This document shows, piece by piece, positions 26,333 to 35,391 of a stretch of DNA of 64,000 nt. Positions within the stretch are counted from its first letter, which is position 1. Each line of letters opens with the position of its first letter. The position numbers were made by a program, and so were the translations under genes. Below the pieces are notes generated by a model. The model was not told where the DNA came from. It worked only from the letters and a program-made list of their open reading frames with translations, and ran no database searches. Source of the DNA: a bacterium (lineage in GTDB: Bacteria > Desulfobacterota > Deferrisomatia > Deferrisomatales > BM512); contig SCTA01000034.1 in assembly GCA_004322275.1 (NCBI GenBank), positions 21,464 to 85,463 of the forward strand, in the 5' to 3' direction.

Positions 26333-26540
26333 CCATCCGGCGCATCATTTCTATGGTTTCCTCGGCCTCGGCGGGGCTCACCTTGTGGAGGGCGAAGCCC
26401 GCGTGGACGATGATGTAATCGCCTTCCTTCGGCTCTTCGAGGAGGGCGACCGAGATCTCGCGGCTGGAGCCGCCGAAATCGGCCAGCGCCATAAGGTTTT
26501 CGTCGATGGAAATTATTTTTCCGGGTACGGCTACGCACAT
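26310..26540 (-). CDS. hypC: Hydrogenase maturation protein HypC
   Basis: 76 residues of the HypC/HupF family. It begins MCVAVPGKI with Cys2, the metal-binding residue, and has GDYIIVHAGFALHKVS at the centre. First gene of hypCDE. No hydrogenase structural gene is present, so the maturation genes here are detached from their target locus. Confidence 0.94.
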   Translation of the reverse strand: MCVAVPGKIISIDENLMALADFGGSSREISVALLEEPKEGDYIIVHAGFALHKVSPAEAEETIEMMRRMVDDGSIL

Positions 26541-26585
26541 GGGCTGTTTATGCTTCCAGACAGGTTAGGGGAGGCTGTTGGCTAA

Positions 26586-26628
26586 AAGGAAAATACACCC
26601 TGCCCCCCAAAGGGGGAGGGATATTTTG
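26586..26628 (-). terminator. Likely terminator of the HU/IHF gene
   Basis: An inverted repeat ATACACCCTGCCCCC/GGGGGAGGGATAT-like arm with loop AAA, then a T-rich run on the minus strand (GTATTTTCCTTTT). It follows the HU/IHF gene by about 25 bases on that strand. Confidence 0.55.
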
Positions 26629-26652
26629 CGAAGTGACGGCTTGCGGACGTTT

Positions 26653-26928
26653 TTAGGAGTCGACGCGGAATTTAAGCTCTTTACCGACCTTGAAGAAGGG
26701 GAGCTTCTTTTCCGGAACCTCTATCTTCGTTCCGGTCTTGGGATTGCGGCCCGTGTAGGCGTCGTATTGTTTGTTTACGAAGCTGCCGAACCCCCTGATC
26801 TCGATCCGCTCGTCCCTGAGGATGGCCTCAATATTGGCGTCAAAGAAGGTGTTTACAACCTCTTTGGCGGCCTTCATAGAGAGCCCGCCCTTTTCGGCCA
26901 CGGTCTTGATGAGTTCTGACTTGTTCAT
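26653..26928 (-). CDS. HU/IHF family nucleoid protein
   Basis: 91 residues from ATG 26928 (MNKSELIKTVAEKGG), preceded by GAGGAG; a 12-residue upstream in-frame extension is ignored. The family's DNA-binding arm is RNPKTGTKIEVPEKKLPFFKVGK. It bends DNA as a dimer. Which subunit (HU or IHF) cannot be told from this sequence alone; the RGFGSF...RNPKTG arrangement is shared by both. It lies directly downstream of tRNA-Arg on the same strand. Confidence 0.9.
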   Translation of the reverse strand: MNKSELIKTVAEKGGLSMKAAKEVVNTFFDANIEAILRDERIEIRGFGSFVNKQYDAYTGRNPKTGTKIEVPEKKLPFFKVGKELKFRVDS

Positions 26929-26980
26929 CCAAGTCTCCTCTTCACGGTGACTATAGGGAGACATCCAATAAAAAAATCCG

Positions 26981-27057
26981 TGGTGCCCCCGGCAGGACTC
27001 GAACCTGCGGCCCCAGGATTAGGAATCCTGTGCTCTATCCACCTGAGCTACGAGGGC
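26981..27057 (-). tRNA. tRNA-Arg (CCU anticodon)
   Basis: 77 bases including an encoded CCA. Acceptor GCCCTCG pairs with CGGGGGC (one G-T wobble); D-arm GCTCAGGTGGATAGAGC; anticodon stem CAGGA/TCCTG with loop TTCCTAA, anticodon CCT; T-arm GCAGGTTCGAGTCCTGC, with T-loop TTCGAGT. It reads AGG codons. It lies 53 bases upstream of the HU/IHF ATG on the same strand. Confidence 0.97.
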
Positions 27058-27192
27058 GTTCACGCCCGACTACGGGAATGCTAGATTGCGACTGGTCTAA
27101 AGTCAAGTTTCTTTTAAGGTTTTCGCTTCCTCTAGACTTCCTCGCCGGGTTGACTTAACATCATCGAAAGCATACTCGTCAAAAGGACCCAA

Positions 27193-28059
27193 ATGATCGA
27201 TCTGCACCTCCACACCACTTACTCGGACGGTTCGCTCACGCCCACCGAACTTCTTGAGCGCGCCGCCGTCCGTTGCGTGGAGGCCCTTGCGGTTACTGAT
27301 CACGACACCTGCGCCGGCAACGCCGAAGCCGCCGAAGCGGGGGCGCGCCTCGGGATCGAGGTGATCTCCGGCGTGGAGCTCTCCGTCGCTTTCGAGGGGG
27401 TCGGGCTTCACCTTCTCGGTTATGGAATCGACTGCATCACCGAGAGCGCGAAAAAGGTCTTTTCGAGGCTCGAAGACGCCAGAAACGACCGCCTCGTGAA
27501 GATGATCTGCAGGCTCAACGAACTCGGAGCCCCCATCTCCTCCGAGCAGGTGCGGAAAGAAGCGGGCGGAAACATCGTCGGCAGGCTCCACATCGCGCGC
27601 CTGATGGTCAGAAAACGCCTCGTCCCCTCCCTTCAGGCCGCCTTCACCCAGTACCTCGGCAGGGGGGGGCTCGCCTATATCGACCGCGTGCGGCTGACCC
27701 CGGAAGAAGCCTTCGAGGCTATACGGGACATGGGCGGCGTGGTGGTAATGGCCCACCCCGGCGTCATCGAGCGCGAGAACCCCGGAGTGCTCGACCGCGC
27801 CCTCGATTGCCTCCTCGGCCTCGGCCTTGACGGGATAGAGGCGCGCTACAGCAGGCACACCCCCGAGCAGACAGCGAGATACCTCGAAATCGCCGACAAA
27901 CACTCCCTCCTATCCACCGGCGGCAGCGACTTTCACTCGCCCACCCCCGAGAGGATAGAGATAGGGAGGGGGTTCGGCACCCTCAGCGTCCCCTACGAGT
28001 CCTTTCTGGCCCTCCGAAGGGCGGTAGAGGCGAAGAGAAAGCTCCCGTTACCCTCTTAA
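27193..28059 (+). CDS. PHP-domain phosphoesterase (YciV/RNase AM-like)
   Basis: 288 residues, a complete PHP metallophosphoesterase: DLHLHTTYSDG at 3-13, TDHDT, GVELS, VVVMAHPG and GGSDFHSP give the metal ligands. This length and order fit the YciV/TrpH group, which includes 5'-nucleotidase/3',5'-bisphosphate nucleotidase and 5'-to-3' exoribonuclease activities. The substrate cannot be told apart here. It is a single gene divergent from tRNA-Arg. Confidence 0.88.
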   Translation: MIDLHLHTTYSDGSLTPTELLERAAVRCVEALAVTDHDTCAGNAEAAEAGARLGIEVISGVELSVAFEGVGLHLLGYGIDCITESAKKVFSRLEDARNDRLVKMICRLNELGAPISSEQVRKEAGGNIVGRLHIARLMVRKRLVPSLQAAFTQYLGRGGLAYIDRVRLTPEEAFEAIRDMGGVVVMAHPGVIERENPGVLDRALDCLLGLGLDGIEARYSRHTPEQTARYLEIADKHSLLSTGGSDFHSPTPERIEIGRGFGTLSVPYESFLALRRAVEAKRKLPLPS

Positions 28060-28159
28060 TCCTTTCACTTATTACCCGTTTGATTTTTTCGCAAATCCCT
28101 GTATCAATAACCACAAAGGTAATGTTTCGAGGCGCGGAAAGCCGCGCGGGAGCTTTTGT

Positions 28160-28963
28160 TTGAGGATTTTTATAAACGAACGCGAGGCCAAGGTTGTCCC
28201 CGGCTCTCTTGCCGGAGCGGTAAGAGACCTTTTAAAGCCGGGAGCGGATATTATAGTCGTCAACGGCTTTCCCGCCGGGGCGGATACCCCTCTTCGGGAG
28301 GGCGACAGGGTCGTCCTTATAAAGAGGGGGGAGATTCCGCCATCCCACGAGCTTGAGGCGCTCCTCGCGGCCCGCCACACCCCCGGAATCTATGCGAAAC
28401 TTAAAAAAGCCCGCGTCGGGATAGCGGGGCTCGGGGGGCTCGGCAGCCACGCGGCGACGGCGCTGGTCCGGGTGGGCGTAGGGCAACTGGTACTCGCGGA
28501 TTTCGACGTGGTGGAGCCCTCTAATCTCGGTAGGCAGGCGTACTACGCCGACCAGATAGGGCTGGAGAAGACGGAGGCGCTAAGCCGGAACCTTCAGAGA
28601 ATAAACCCTTACGCAAACCTCACCCTTCACACGGCGAGAATCGACTGTGACAACGCCGCCCGCCTCTTCGCGGGGTGCGACGTGGTTATCGAGGCGCTCG
28701 ACCGCGCCGAGGAGAAGACTATGCTCATAGAGGCGCTTCTCTCGGCCCTTCCCTCGGCGGAGATTATCGCCGCTTCCGGCCTCGCCGGTCACGGGACCTC
28801 CGAAACCATTCGCGTTCACAAACTCGGGAAAAGGCTTTACGTAGTGGGCGACCTCGAAAGCGAAGCCCGTCCCTTCATGGGGCTGATGGCCCCCCGCGTG
28901 GGCGTGGCGGCGCACATTCAGGCCAATCTGGCGGTCAGATTGCTTCTCGGAGAAGAATACTAG
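28160..28963 (+). CDS. ThiF-like adenylyltransferase with N-terminal ThiS-like domain
   Basis: 267 residues. Residues 1-66 fold like a ThiS/MoaD ubiquitin-like domain (MRIFINEREAKVVPG...GDRVVLIKRGEIPP) but without the C-terminal Gly-Gly needed for adenylation. From ~85 on is an E1-like ThiF domain with the nucleotide-binding GLGGLGSHAATALVRVGVG and DFDVVEPSNLGRQAY. Such ThiS-ThiF fusions are known in anaerobes (thiF family 2). The fused domain may guide a separate carrier. TTG 28160 has GCGGGAG upstream; no ATG is suitably placed. No other thi genes are near. Confidence 0.8.
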   Translation: MRIFINEREAKVVPGSLAGAVRDLLKPGADIIVVNGFPAGADTPLREGDRVVLIKRGEIPPSHELEALLAARHTPGIYAKLKKARVGIAGLGGLGSHAATALVRVGVGQLVLADFDVVEPSNLGRQAYYADQIGLEKTEALSRNLQRINPYANLTLHTARIDCDNAARLFAGCDVVIEALDRAEEKTMLIEALLSALPSAEIIAASGLAGHGTSETIRVHKLGKRLYVVGDLESEARPFMGLMAPRVGVAAHIQANLAVRLLLGEEY

Positions 28964-29002
28964 GGGACGGACTTCACTTTAAAGACCGGTTTACGGCGGT
29001 TT

Positions 29003-30031
29003 TCAGCAGCAGTCACCGGCGGCGGGGGTTTCCAACAGCTTGTCCAGAAAGGGCAGGGCGTGCTCCGCCACCTCTTTTGCACTCCTTTTTTCCATGCAGA
29101 GAAGAATTGTCCCCCCGAAACATTTCTCCTTACAGTCCCCGCAGGGGGGCTTGTAGGGGTCCTCCCCATGCTCCCCCGAAGGGTATCTCCAGGAGTTCTG
29201 CGAAGTGCCGGGGATGATGAAGGTCGGGGTTCCCACCGCCACGGCGATGTGGCGGGGCGCGGAGCAATTGCCGAGGTGAAAGTCCGCCGAGGCGATCAGG
29301 GAGGAGAGGGTTCTGAGGGTTGTCTCGGGCGACGCCACGACGGTGCCCCCGGATTTTTCCTCAAGCGAAAGCGCCGTATCGCGTTCGCCCGGCCCCCAGA
29401 GGGCCACTCCGGTAGCGCCGTATCTTTCGGAGACGATTTTGCACAGGTTCGCGTAGCCGTCCGCCGACCACCTGCGATAGGCGTGCTTGTGCGTGGCGTC
29501 CACGGTGAAGAGTTTTTTGTTCCCGCTCTTCTTCAGGATATCTTTCCGGCAGGCTTCTCCCCAGAGCTTCTCCTCGGGAGTCAGGAATATTTCCGGCCTG
29601 TCCAGGCCGCTCTCCAGTCCGATAGCCGAAAGAAGGGTCTTTTTCGTTTCGACGGCGTATCCGCTGCTCCTTTTCACCCTTTCGGTGTAAGAGGCGGAAC
29701 GCCATTTGGAATAAAACCCCGCGCGCACTTTCGCCCCGGAAAAAAAAGAGAAGATTTCGGTTCCCGGAGTGCATAAGGCGTCTATCGAGGTGTCGAAGCT
29801 GTGGCGGCGAAGGTCGCGGATGAGGCTAAACTGCCCCGGAAGACCTTTCGAGGGGAAATAGGTGAAGACCTTGTCGATGCCGGGGTTATTTAACAAAATC
29901 GCATCGTTCGGAGCCTGAGTCAGAAAGCCGACGAAGGCCCCCGGACGAAGTTCCTTGATTATCCGCGCAAGCGCAGTCGCCAGAACGACGTCTCCAAGAG
30001 CCCTCAGCTGGATTATTAAAAAACGCTCCAA
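29003..30031 (-). CDS. Glycosyltransferase family 9 (heptosyltransferase-like)
   Basis: 342 residues, GT-B fold. It begins FLIIQLRALGDVVLATALARIIKELRPGA, typical of ADP-heptose:LPS heptosyltransferases, and the second half has ATSPETTLRTLSSLIASADFHLGNCSAPRHIAVAVGTPT-like sequence, the nucleotide-sugar binding site. It likely adds a heptose or related sugar in LPS core synthesis. Alone on the minus strand between ThiF-like and the copper ATPase. Confidence 0.88.
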   Translation of the reverse strand: MERFLIIQLRALGDVVLATALARIIKELRPGAFVGFLTQAPNDAILLNNPGIDKVFTYFPSKGLPGQFSLIRDLRRHSFDTSIDALCTPGTEIFSFFSGAKVRAGFYSKWRSASYTERVKRSSGYAVETKKTLLSAIGLESGLDRPEIFLTPEEKLWGEACRKDILKKSGNKKLFTVDATHKHAYRRWSADGYANLCKIVSERYGATGVALWGPGERDTALSLEEKSGGTVVASPETTLRTLSSLIASADFHLGNCSAPRHIAVAVGTPTFIIPGTSQNSWRYPSGEHGEDPYKPPCGDCKEKCFGGTILLCMEKRSAKEVAEHALPFLDKLLETPAAGDCC

Positions 30032-30125
30032 CTCCCGCGTCCTCCGTTAAGTCAGCGCTTTGCCCGCAAAGACCCGATTTTAGCACGGTACGGAAAAACG
30101 GACCATCGTGTGAAAAAGTTTTCCC

Positions 30126-32705
30126 TCATTTGCCGGTCCTGAAGCGTTTCATCGAGAGCGAATTGGTTACCACCGACACCGAGGAGAAGGCCATCGCCGC
30201 GCCCGCGACGACAGGGTGCAGCCGCCATCCGAAGAGGGGGACGAAAACGCCCGCTGCGAGCGGGATGCCCACGATGTTGTAGATGAAGGCCCAGAAGAGG
30301 TTCTGCTTGATCTTCCGCATGGTGTAACGGGAGAGCGCTATGGTTCTCGGCACGTCGCGCACATCGCCCCGGACGAGAACTATGGAGGCCGACTCTATGG
30401 CGATGTCGGTGCCGGTGCCTATGGCTATGCCCACGTCGGCGCGGCTGAGGGCGGGGGCGTCGTTTATCCCGTCGCCGACCATCGCCACGGATTTGCCCTC
30501 CCCCTTAAGCTCTCTTATAACCATCTCCTTATCGGCGGGCAGTACCTCGGCGATTATCCGCGAAACACCGGCGGCTTTTCCTATGGCTTCGGCGGTGGCC
30601 CGGTTGTCGCCGGTGAGAAGAACCACTTCGATACCCATGTCTTCCAGCCCCAGGACGGCTTCTTTCGCATGGTCCTTCAGTGTGTCGGCGACGGCGAAGA
30701 CAGCGACGGCCCTCCCGTCCACACCAAGGAGAAGGGTGGATTTCCCTTCTCTTTGAAAGTTATCCACGGCGGTCTCAACGGGCGAGGGGTCTACCCCCTT
30801 TTCAGCCAGAAACCCCTTCGTTCCGACCAGTAGCTTCTTGCCTTCCACCACGCCTTCGACGCCCTTGCCGGGGTGGGCGAGAAAGCCGGAAACGGGCGAA
30901 AGAGCGCCGGTCCGGGCTTTGAGGATCGCCTTCGCGAGGGGGTGCTCGGAGGGGCTCTCGGCGCTTGCCCCGAGGCGCAACGCCTCCTCTTCGGAATAAC
31001 CCTCCGCCGTGCTGATTCCCACCAGTTCGGGTTTTCCGATAGTCAGGGTTCCCGTCTTGTCGAAGACTACGACGCCGACATCGCCCGCGAGCTGGAGCGC
31101 TTCCGCGCCCTTTATGAGGATGCCCCTCTTCGCGCCGATGCCGGTGCCCATCATCACCGCAGTGGGGGTTGCGAGCCCCAGTGCGCAGGGGCAGGCTATG
31201 ATGAGCACTGCGACGAAGGATTTCAGCGATTCCGCCACGTCGCCGGTGACTGCGAGCCAGACGGCGAAGGAGACGGCCGCGATGAGTATTACGGCGGGCA
31301 CGAAGACGGCGGAGACCTTGTCCGCGAGGTTCTGTATGGGGGCCTTCGACCCCTGCGCCTCTTCGACGAGGCGCACTATCTGCCGAAGCGCCGTATCGGC
31401 TCCGACCTTTCTGGCCTCGAAGAGAAAGGCCCCGCTCAGGTTGACCGTCGCGCCGGTGACGGAATCTTCGGGGGCTTTGTCCACGGGGAGCGATTCGCCG
31501 GTGAGCATCGACTCGTCAATGGTGGAATTCCCCTCGACTATGACGCCGTCAACCGGAATCTTTTCGCCGGGGCGCACGCGGACTCTGTCTCCGACAACCA
31601 CCTCCTCGACGGGAATTTCGACCTCGACGCCCTCCCTGACAACCCTCGCACTCTTGGCCCCGAGGTCGAGAAGGGCCTTAATCGCCCTGCCCGCCTTCGC
31701 TTTCGCGCCCGCCTCCAGCGTCTTTCCGAGGAGGATGAAGGCTATGAGGAGCCCGGCGGTTTCGTAGTAGAGGTGATCGTGACCTCCCAGCGTCTGCTGG
31801 AGGGAGTAGAGATAGGCGGTGCCGGTGCCTATCGCCACGAGGCTATCCATGTTGGGCGAGAGGTTTCGCATCGCTTTTGTCCCGACGCGAAAGAAGTTCG
31901 ACCCCGCAAGCATTATCGGGGTGCAAAGTAAAAGCTGGATTATCGCCAGAGTACGGTGGGAGAGGCCGAGCGTTATCCCGAACATCTGTCCCATCGCGAC
32001 GAAAAAGAGGGGGAGGGCGAAAATCCAGGCGACTACGAGGCGTTTTTTGAAAACCTCTTCGGCCAGTTCGCTTTGCAGCCCGTTTTTGGCGTTCTTCAGG
32101 GCGACCTCGTAGCCCGCCTTCTTCACCGCCTCACGGAGAATCGTCTCTCCGGCGGTTTTAGGGTCGTAGTTTACGAACGCCTTCCCAGCCGCGAAGTTAA
32201 CGTTGGCCTTCGACACGCCGGGGACCTTTCGGAGCGATTTTTCGACGGTGGCGGCGCAGGAGGCGCAGCTCATCCCGATTATTTCGAGGACGGCGAGGCT
32301 CTGCGCTTTCGCCGGAAGAGTCTTTTCCTCTTCCATCTCGGCCGGTTCCTCGGCCGCTTCCCGGTACTTCGCCAGCACGCCCTCGGGGTCGCCCTGAAAC
32401 TTCTCGTTGCACCGGGGGTTGCAGAAATAGTAGCGCTCGCCCTTGTAGTCGAAGACGCCGCCCTTCGGGGCGTCCTCGTCGATGGTCATCCGGCAGACCG
32501 GGTCTATGGAAAAACCCTCTTTCTCCGCAGGCAGGGCGGAGGGCGGCTTCAGATATTTCTCCGGATTATCGCTGAACTTTTCTCTACAACTGGCGTTGCA
32601 GAAATAATATGTTTTACTATTATGCACAGCCACGCCGCCGGGAGGGCTGGCGGTATCGACCTCCATCCCGCAGACGGGGTCGATGGCTTTTGAGGTTTCG
32701 TTCAT
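30126..32705 (-). CDS. copA: Copper-transporting P1B-ATPase with two N-terminal YHS domains
   Basis: 859 residues. Two YHS domains (8-50 and 67-110: DPVCGMEV...YYFCNASC and DPVCRMTI...YYFCNPRC), an HMA domain with GMSCASC (Cys147, Cys150), then a P1B-ATPase: the CPC ion-binding motif (IACPCALG), DKTGT phosphorylation site, HPLA near the ATP-binding domain and [12 protein letters not shown]...GIPLAAG and MxxSS near the end are P1B-1 features, so Cu(I)/Ag(I) export is expected. The second YHS has Arg for the usual Gly after Cys. The gene is divergent from ogt; the 65-base gap must hold both promoters. Confidence 0.93.
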   Translation of the reverse strand: MNETSKAIDPVCGMEVDTASPPGGVAVHNSKTYYFCNASCREKFSDNPEKYLKPPSALPAEKEGFSIDPVCRMTIDEDAPKGGVFDYKGERYYFCNPRCNEKFQGDPEGVLAKYREAAEEPAEMEEEKTLPAKAQSLAVLEIIGMSCASCAATVEKSLRKVPGVSKANVNFAAGKAFVNYDPKTAGETILREAVKKAGYEVALKNAKNGLQSELAEEVFKKRLVVAWIFALPLFFVAMGQMFGITLGLSHRTLAIIQLLLCTPIMLAGSNFFRVGTKAMRNLSPNMDSLVAIGTGTAYLYSLQQTLGGHDHLYYETAGLLIAFILLGKTLEAGAKAKAGRAIKALLDLGAKSARVVREGVEVEIPVEEVVVGDRVRVRPGEKIPVDGVIVEGNSTIDESMLTGESLPVDKAPEDSVTGATVNLSGAFLFEARKVGADTALRQIVRLVEEAQGSKAPIQNLADKVSAVFVPAVILIAAVSFAVWLAVTGDVAESLKSFVAVLIIACPCALGLATPTAVMMGTGIGAKRGILIKGAEALQLAGDVGVVVFDKTGTLTIGKPELVGISTAEGYSEEEALRLGASAESPSEHPLAKAILKARTGALSPVSGFLAHPGKGVEGVVEGKKLLVGTKGFLAEKGVDPSPVETAVDNFQREGKSTLLLGVDGRAVAVFAVADTLKDHAKEAVLGLEDMGIEVVLLTGDNRATAEAIGKAAGVSRIIAEVLPADKEMVIRELKGEGKSVAMVGDGINDAPALSRADVGIAIGTGTDIAIESASIVLVRGDVRDVPRTIALSRYTMRKIKQNLFWAFIYNIVGIPLAAGVFVPLFGWRLHPVVAGAAMAFSSVSVVTNSLSMKRFRTGK

Positions 32706-32770
32706 TAATCGCTCCTTAAACTCGCACGCATTTTCGATGCTGCAAAGAACCCTGCGGATACTTAAAAATC

Positions 32771-33262
32771 ATGAACATTCTACATGAAAATCACGCGGTT
32801 ATCATCGACACCCCCATAGGGCTCGTCAGGGTATCGGCCAGAGGGGACAAAATAGTCGCGCTTGAGTTTGTCGAAAAGGGAAAGGCCGGTACGCCGCCGG
32901 AAGGTGTGCTGGCCGAGGCCGCGCGCCAGCTTCGGGAATATTTTTCCCTGAAGCGCAAGTCCTTCGAGATGGACCTCGATTTCTCGCTGGCCTCCACTCC
33001 CTTTCGCGAGCGCGTCTGGGAGACGGTGTCCATGATTCCCTACGGGGAGACGCTCACCTACGGCGATATCGCGCGGGAACTTGAAACCAGCCCCCGCGCC
33101 GTCGGCGGCGCGATGAGGGCGAACCCCATTCCCATAATCCTTCCCTGCCACCGCGTCGTGGGCGGTTCGGGCACCGGCGGCTACTCCGGCGAGTGGGAGC
33201 GGGGGAAAGCCCTTTCGGTAAAGGAAAAGCTCCTTGGGATGGAGAATCCGAAGCGCAAATAA
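32771..33262 (+). CDS. ogt: Methylated-DNA-[protein]-cysteine S-methyltransferase
   Basis: 163 residues. Active-site PCHRV has Cys126, which takes the methyl group off O6-methylguanine; the helix-turn-helix preceding it is YGDIARELETSPRAVGGAMRANP. Complete and similar in size to Ogt/MGMT. Start ATG 32771 gives MNILHENHAVIID. A family A repeat follows 6 bases after the stop. Confidence 0.93.
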   Translation: MNILHENHAVIIDTPIGLVRVSARGDKIVALEFVEKGKAGTPPEGVLAEAARQLREYFSLKRKSFEMDLDFSLASTPFRERVWETVSMIPYGETLTYGDIARELETSPRAVGGAMRANPIPIILPCHRVVGGSGTGGYSGEWERGKALSVKEKLLGMENPKRK

Positions 33263-33267
33263 CGCGG

Positions 33268-33406
33268 GAGGCTGTTGAAAACTGTTGCGAGCCCCGTTTT
33301 CTACGTCGCGTGCTCGCTCGAATCTCGCCTAACACCCGGTTATGTCTCGTTTCTCGCTGTGCGTCTCCTTGAAAACGGGGCTTCTCTCGACGTTTTCAAA
33401 AGCCTC
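33268..33406. repeat. Palindromic intergenic repeat, family A copy 2
   Basis: Outer arms GAGGCTGTTGAAAAC and CGTTTTCAAAAGCCTC, inner arms GCGAGCCCCGTTTTC and GAAAACGGGGCTTCTC. It fills the space between the convergent ends of ogt and the S24 repressor gene (stop at 33412). It is the most complete copy for reading the arms. Confidence 0.9.
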
Positions 33407-33411
33407 CCGAT

Positions 33412-34083
33412 TCAAACCTTTCTTCCAGCCCAGACAACTCTTCCAAGAATTTTAAAGGCAGTCTCCGCGTCGTTGGGATCGACGGTGAAGGGCGGATAGG
33501 AGCAGTTGTCGCTCAGGACACTCACCCTCCCGTCGGGCGTGAATTGAAGGCGCTTCACCAGCAGGGCCGAGCCGGAGCGTATCAGGTGTATTCCGTCGCG
33601 GGGATTTTTCGCCAGCCCGAGGTTCACGAGAAGCACGTCGTCCTTTCCCAGAGTCGGCTCCATCGATTCGCCCGTCATCGTTATCAGCGCCAGGTCGGAG
33701 GGGTTGGCGCGAAGCACCCCCGTCACCCACTCGCGCTTGAAGGCGAGAGAGTCCGCCACCTCCTCGCCTTCCAGAAAAGAGCCGCCCCCGCCGGAGGCGG
33801 TGACGTTGTAGAGGGGAAGGTAGACGTAGCCGCCTTTTTCCTCTTCCCCGGATCCTCCGCGCATCCTCCCTTCGCCCGTCAGCAGCCAGCGCGGGTTTAT
33901 CGAGAACTTTTGGGCGATCAGCGCGAGCACTTCTCCGTCGGGGGAGGATTCGCCGCGCTCGTAGCGGGCGAGGGTGTTTTTGTGGACGCCAAGGGCCTTT
34001 GCGAAGGCCGAAAGGGTAAGCTCCCCCCGCGCCTTTCGTATCCTCGTCCCGAACCCCTCCCGCGTCTCTTCGCTCATCGTCAT
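33412..34083 (-). CDS. XRE-S24 repressor, C2/cI-like
   Basis: 223 residues. An N-terminal HTH_XRE domain (about 10-65; TLSAFAKALGVHKNTLARYERG) is joined to a LexA/S24-type peptidase domain with the catalytic Ser140 (TGESMEPT) and Lys177 (ALLVKR). This is the plan of self-cleaving phage repressors. The usual Ala-Gly or Cys-Gly scissile bond is not obvious; the linker has TASGGGGSF. Operator-like palindromes lie just upstream at 34111-34177. It is the distal gene of the left-reading pair, whose other member is 34186-34677. Confidence 0.85.
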   Translation of the reverse strand: MTMSEETREGFGTRIRKARGELTLSAFAKALGVHKNTLARYERGESSPDGEVLALIAQKFSINPRWLLTGEGRMRGGSGEEEKGGYVYLPLYNVTASGGGGSFLEGEEVADSLAFKREWVTGVLRANPSDLALITMTGESMEPTLGKDDVLLVNLGLAKNPRDGIHLIRSGSALLVKRLQFTPDGRVSVLSDNCSYPPFTVDPNDAETAFKILGRVVWAGRKV

Positions 34084-34110
34084 CGCAAACCCCCCTCGTA
34101 AAGCGTAAAT

Positions 34111-34177
34111 GGTTCATATTAAAATTTAATAAACCAAAAATGTTTTAATAAAACAAATTATGGTTGCAAGGAACCAT
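34111..34177. promoter_or_regulatory. Three palindromes upstream of the S24 repressor gene
   Basis: GGTTCATATT...AATAAACC (34111-34135, imperfect), TGTTTTAATAAAACA (34141-34155, perfect) and ATGGTT-GCAAGG-AACCAT (34160-34177, perfect arms). They are in a short AT-rich gap between the two repressor genes and are the natural place for autoregulation of the S24 repressor. Confidence 0.55.
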
Positions 34178-34185
34178 ATATAGTG

Positions 34186-34677
34186 TTAGCGTAGCTTTGT
34201 CAAGGGGAACTCCGCTCTCCATTCGAGCCAGGGTTCCTCGCCGGAGGACTCCTGTTTTTTGTTCTCGCGCACCCCGCCGGTCCGGGTCATCGAATCGGCC
34301 ACCGCGCCGAGGAGTTTTATTTCCCTCTCGTCGAGTCCGATGAGGGTCTTGACGGCCTGTTTGAAGGCTGGGGACTCCTTGAGTTTCTGGAGAAGCAAAA
34401 TCTCCTCACGGCCAAGTTCGACGCCGGTGGAGGTTTCGACGAGGGATTCTTCATAGGGGCGCCCTTCGCCGTAGGCCAGCCATTGCCACCTGATATTATG
34501 GCGTCTGGCTGCCTCGGCGAGGCGGGAGGGGGGTATTTTGTTCCCTTTTCTTTGCACCCAGTCGCAGATTGCCGAGGGGCCGACGCCGAAAAAACCGGCG
34601 GCCTCTCTCTTGGTCTTAAAGCCCAGAAGGTTCCGGAGGTTCTCCAGAATCCGGCTGGCGGCGAGCATCTCGTTCAT
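34186..34677 (-). CDS. CI-type HTH repressor without peptidase domain
   Basis: 163 residues. An N-terminal HTH (about 10-55; GFKTKREAAGFFGVGPSAICDWVQRKGNKIPPSRL) resembles the Phage_CI_repr domain. The C-terminal ~100 residues are helical and lack S24 motifs. It reads left, upstream of the S24 repressor. Operators of a different sequence are found on its promoter side at 34756-34836. Confidence 0.75.
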   Translation of the reverse strand: MNEMLAASRILENLRNLLGFKTKREAAGFFGVGPSAICDWVQRKGNKIPPSRLAEAARRHNIRWQWLAYGEGRPYEESLVETSTGVELGREEILLLQKLKESPAFKQAVKTLIGLDEREIKLLGAVADSMTRTGGVRENKKQESSGEEPWLEWRAEFPLTKLR

Positions 34678-34755
34678 TGAAAGCCTCTTCGCGGGGTCTT
34701 TGCCCGGCTAAAAAGATAATTGAAAGGGCGCTTGTTCGCCGGGTGTTATTTTCTT

Positions 34756-34836
34756 GTTCGCCAAAAGCGAACGAAGTAAGTTGAATTAAGTAAAGTACGC
34801 CAAAAGAGTATACACAAAAATTCACTAAAAGCAAAC
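34756..34836. promoter_or_regulatory. Three related palindromic sites in the divergent early promoter region
   Basis: GTTCGC-CAAAA-GCGAAC (34756-34772, perfect arms), GTACGCCAAAAGAGTAT (34795-34811) and ATTCACTAAAAGCAAAC (34820-34836) share a CGCCAAAAG-like core at 39- and 25-base spacing. A partial copy, GTTCGCCGGGTGTTATT, is at 34734. They fill the gap between the left-reading CI-type gene and the right-reading 90-residue gene, as expected for repressor/Cro operators. The rest of the gap has no gene. Confidence 0.6.
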
Positions 34837-34889
34837 ACGTAGAGCGGGTTTCGCCGTCCGGACTGGAGCGGCCTGCGGGGAGGGAAACC

Positions 34890-35162
34890 ATGTCTGAAGA
34901 AAATCCGGGAACCAGGGAGGAACAGGGCCCCCCTTGCGAGGAGTGCCGGGGGGGCCAAAGGTGCGAGGCGCTCGAAGAGATGGCCGAGGAGAGGGAGAGG
35001 GCCGGGCTCCGGGAGAAGGTTGAGGCGCTCCTCGGCTGCAGGGGTTTTTTGTGGGACGTTCTTCTCGACGGGGAGTGGAGCGCCTGCTCAAGGCCGCTCA
35101 TCCGCCTTCTGGTGCGCGCCTACGGAGCGGAAGCCGTAAAAAGGGCGTTCGACGGCAAGTAG
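34890..35162 (+). CDS. Small Cys-containing protein of the repressor module
   Basis: 90 residues starting at ATG 34890 with GGGAGGGA upstream. Near the start is CEECRGGQRCE, which may hold a metal; the rest is charged and helical. No domain recognised. As the first gene on the right-reading side, opposite two repressors, it takes the place of an early (cro-like) gene, but its sequence gives no HTH. Confidence 0.6.
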   Translation: MSEENPGTREEQGPPCEECRGGQRCEALEEMAEERERAGLREKVEALLGCRGFLWDVLLDGEWSACSRPLIRLLVRAYGAEAVKRAFDGK

Positions 35163-35190
35163 GCGGCAAGAATTCGGCAAGGAAAGAACA

Positions 35191-35350
35191 GGAGGTTGTT
35201 AAAAGCGTCGCGATGACAGACTAGGTTACAAGAGACGCTTAAGGAAAAACTATCGGCGCGGTTTTTGTGTTCCCGGCGAGGAATCCCGTAGCAAGAGGGC
35301 GAGACAGTAGCAGCGCTACGGCGAGCCCTTGAGCGAGGACATGACGACGC
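35191..35350. repeat. Degenerate, reversed family A repeat copy 3
   Basis: Begins GAGGTTGTTAAAAGCGTCGCG and contains GAGGGCGAGACAGTAGCAGCGCTACGGCGAGCCCTTGAGCGAG in parts, matching the reverse complement of copies at 52055 and 57351. The middle is diverged or interrupted, and the far arm is lost at about 35350 near the next gene. Confidence 0.5.
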
Positions 35351-35391
35351 CGGGGACGGAAAGGCTGCGCCGGACAAAAGGGGGGGGAAAG

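Noticed and set aside
33054..33335. Short minus-strand peptide beginning MLGEIRASTRRRKRGSQQ, also seen near 13837
   Set aside because: Both occurrences lie in family A repeats, so the similarity comes from repeat DNA and not from a conserved small protein.
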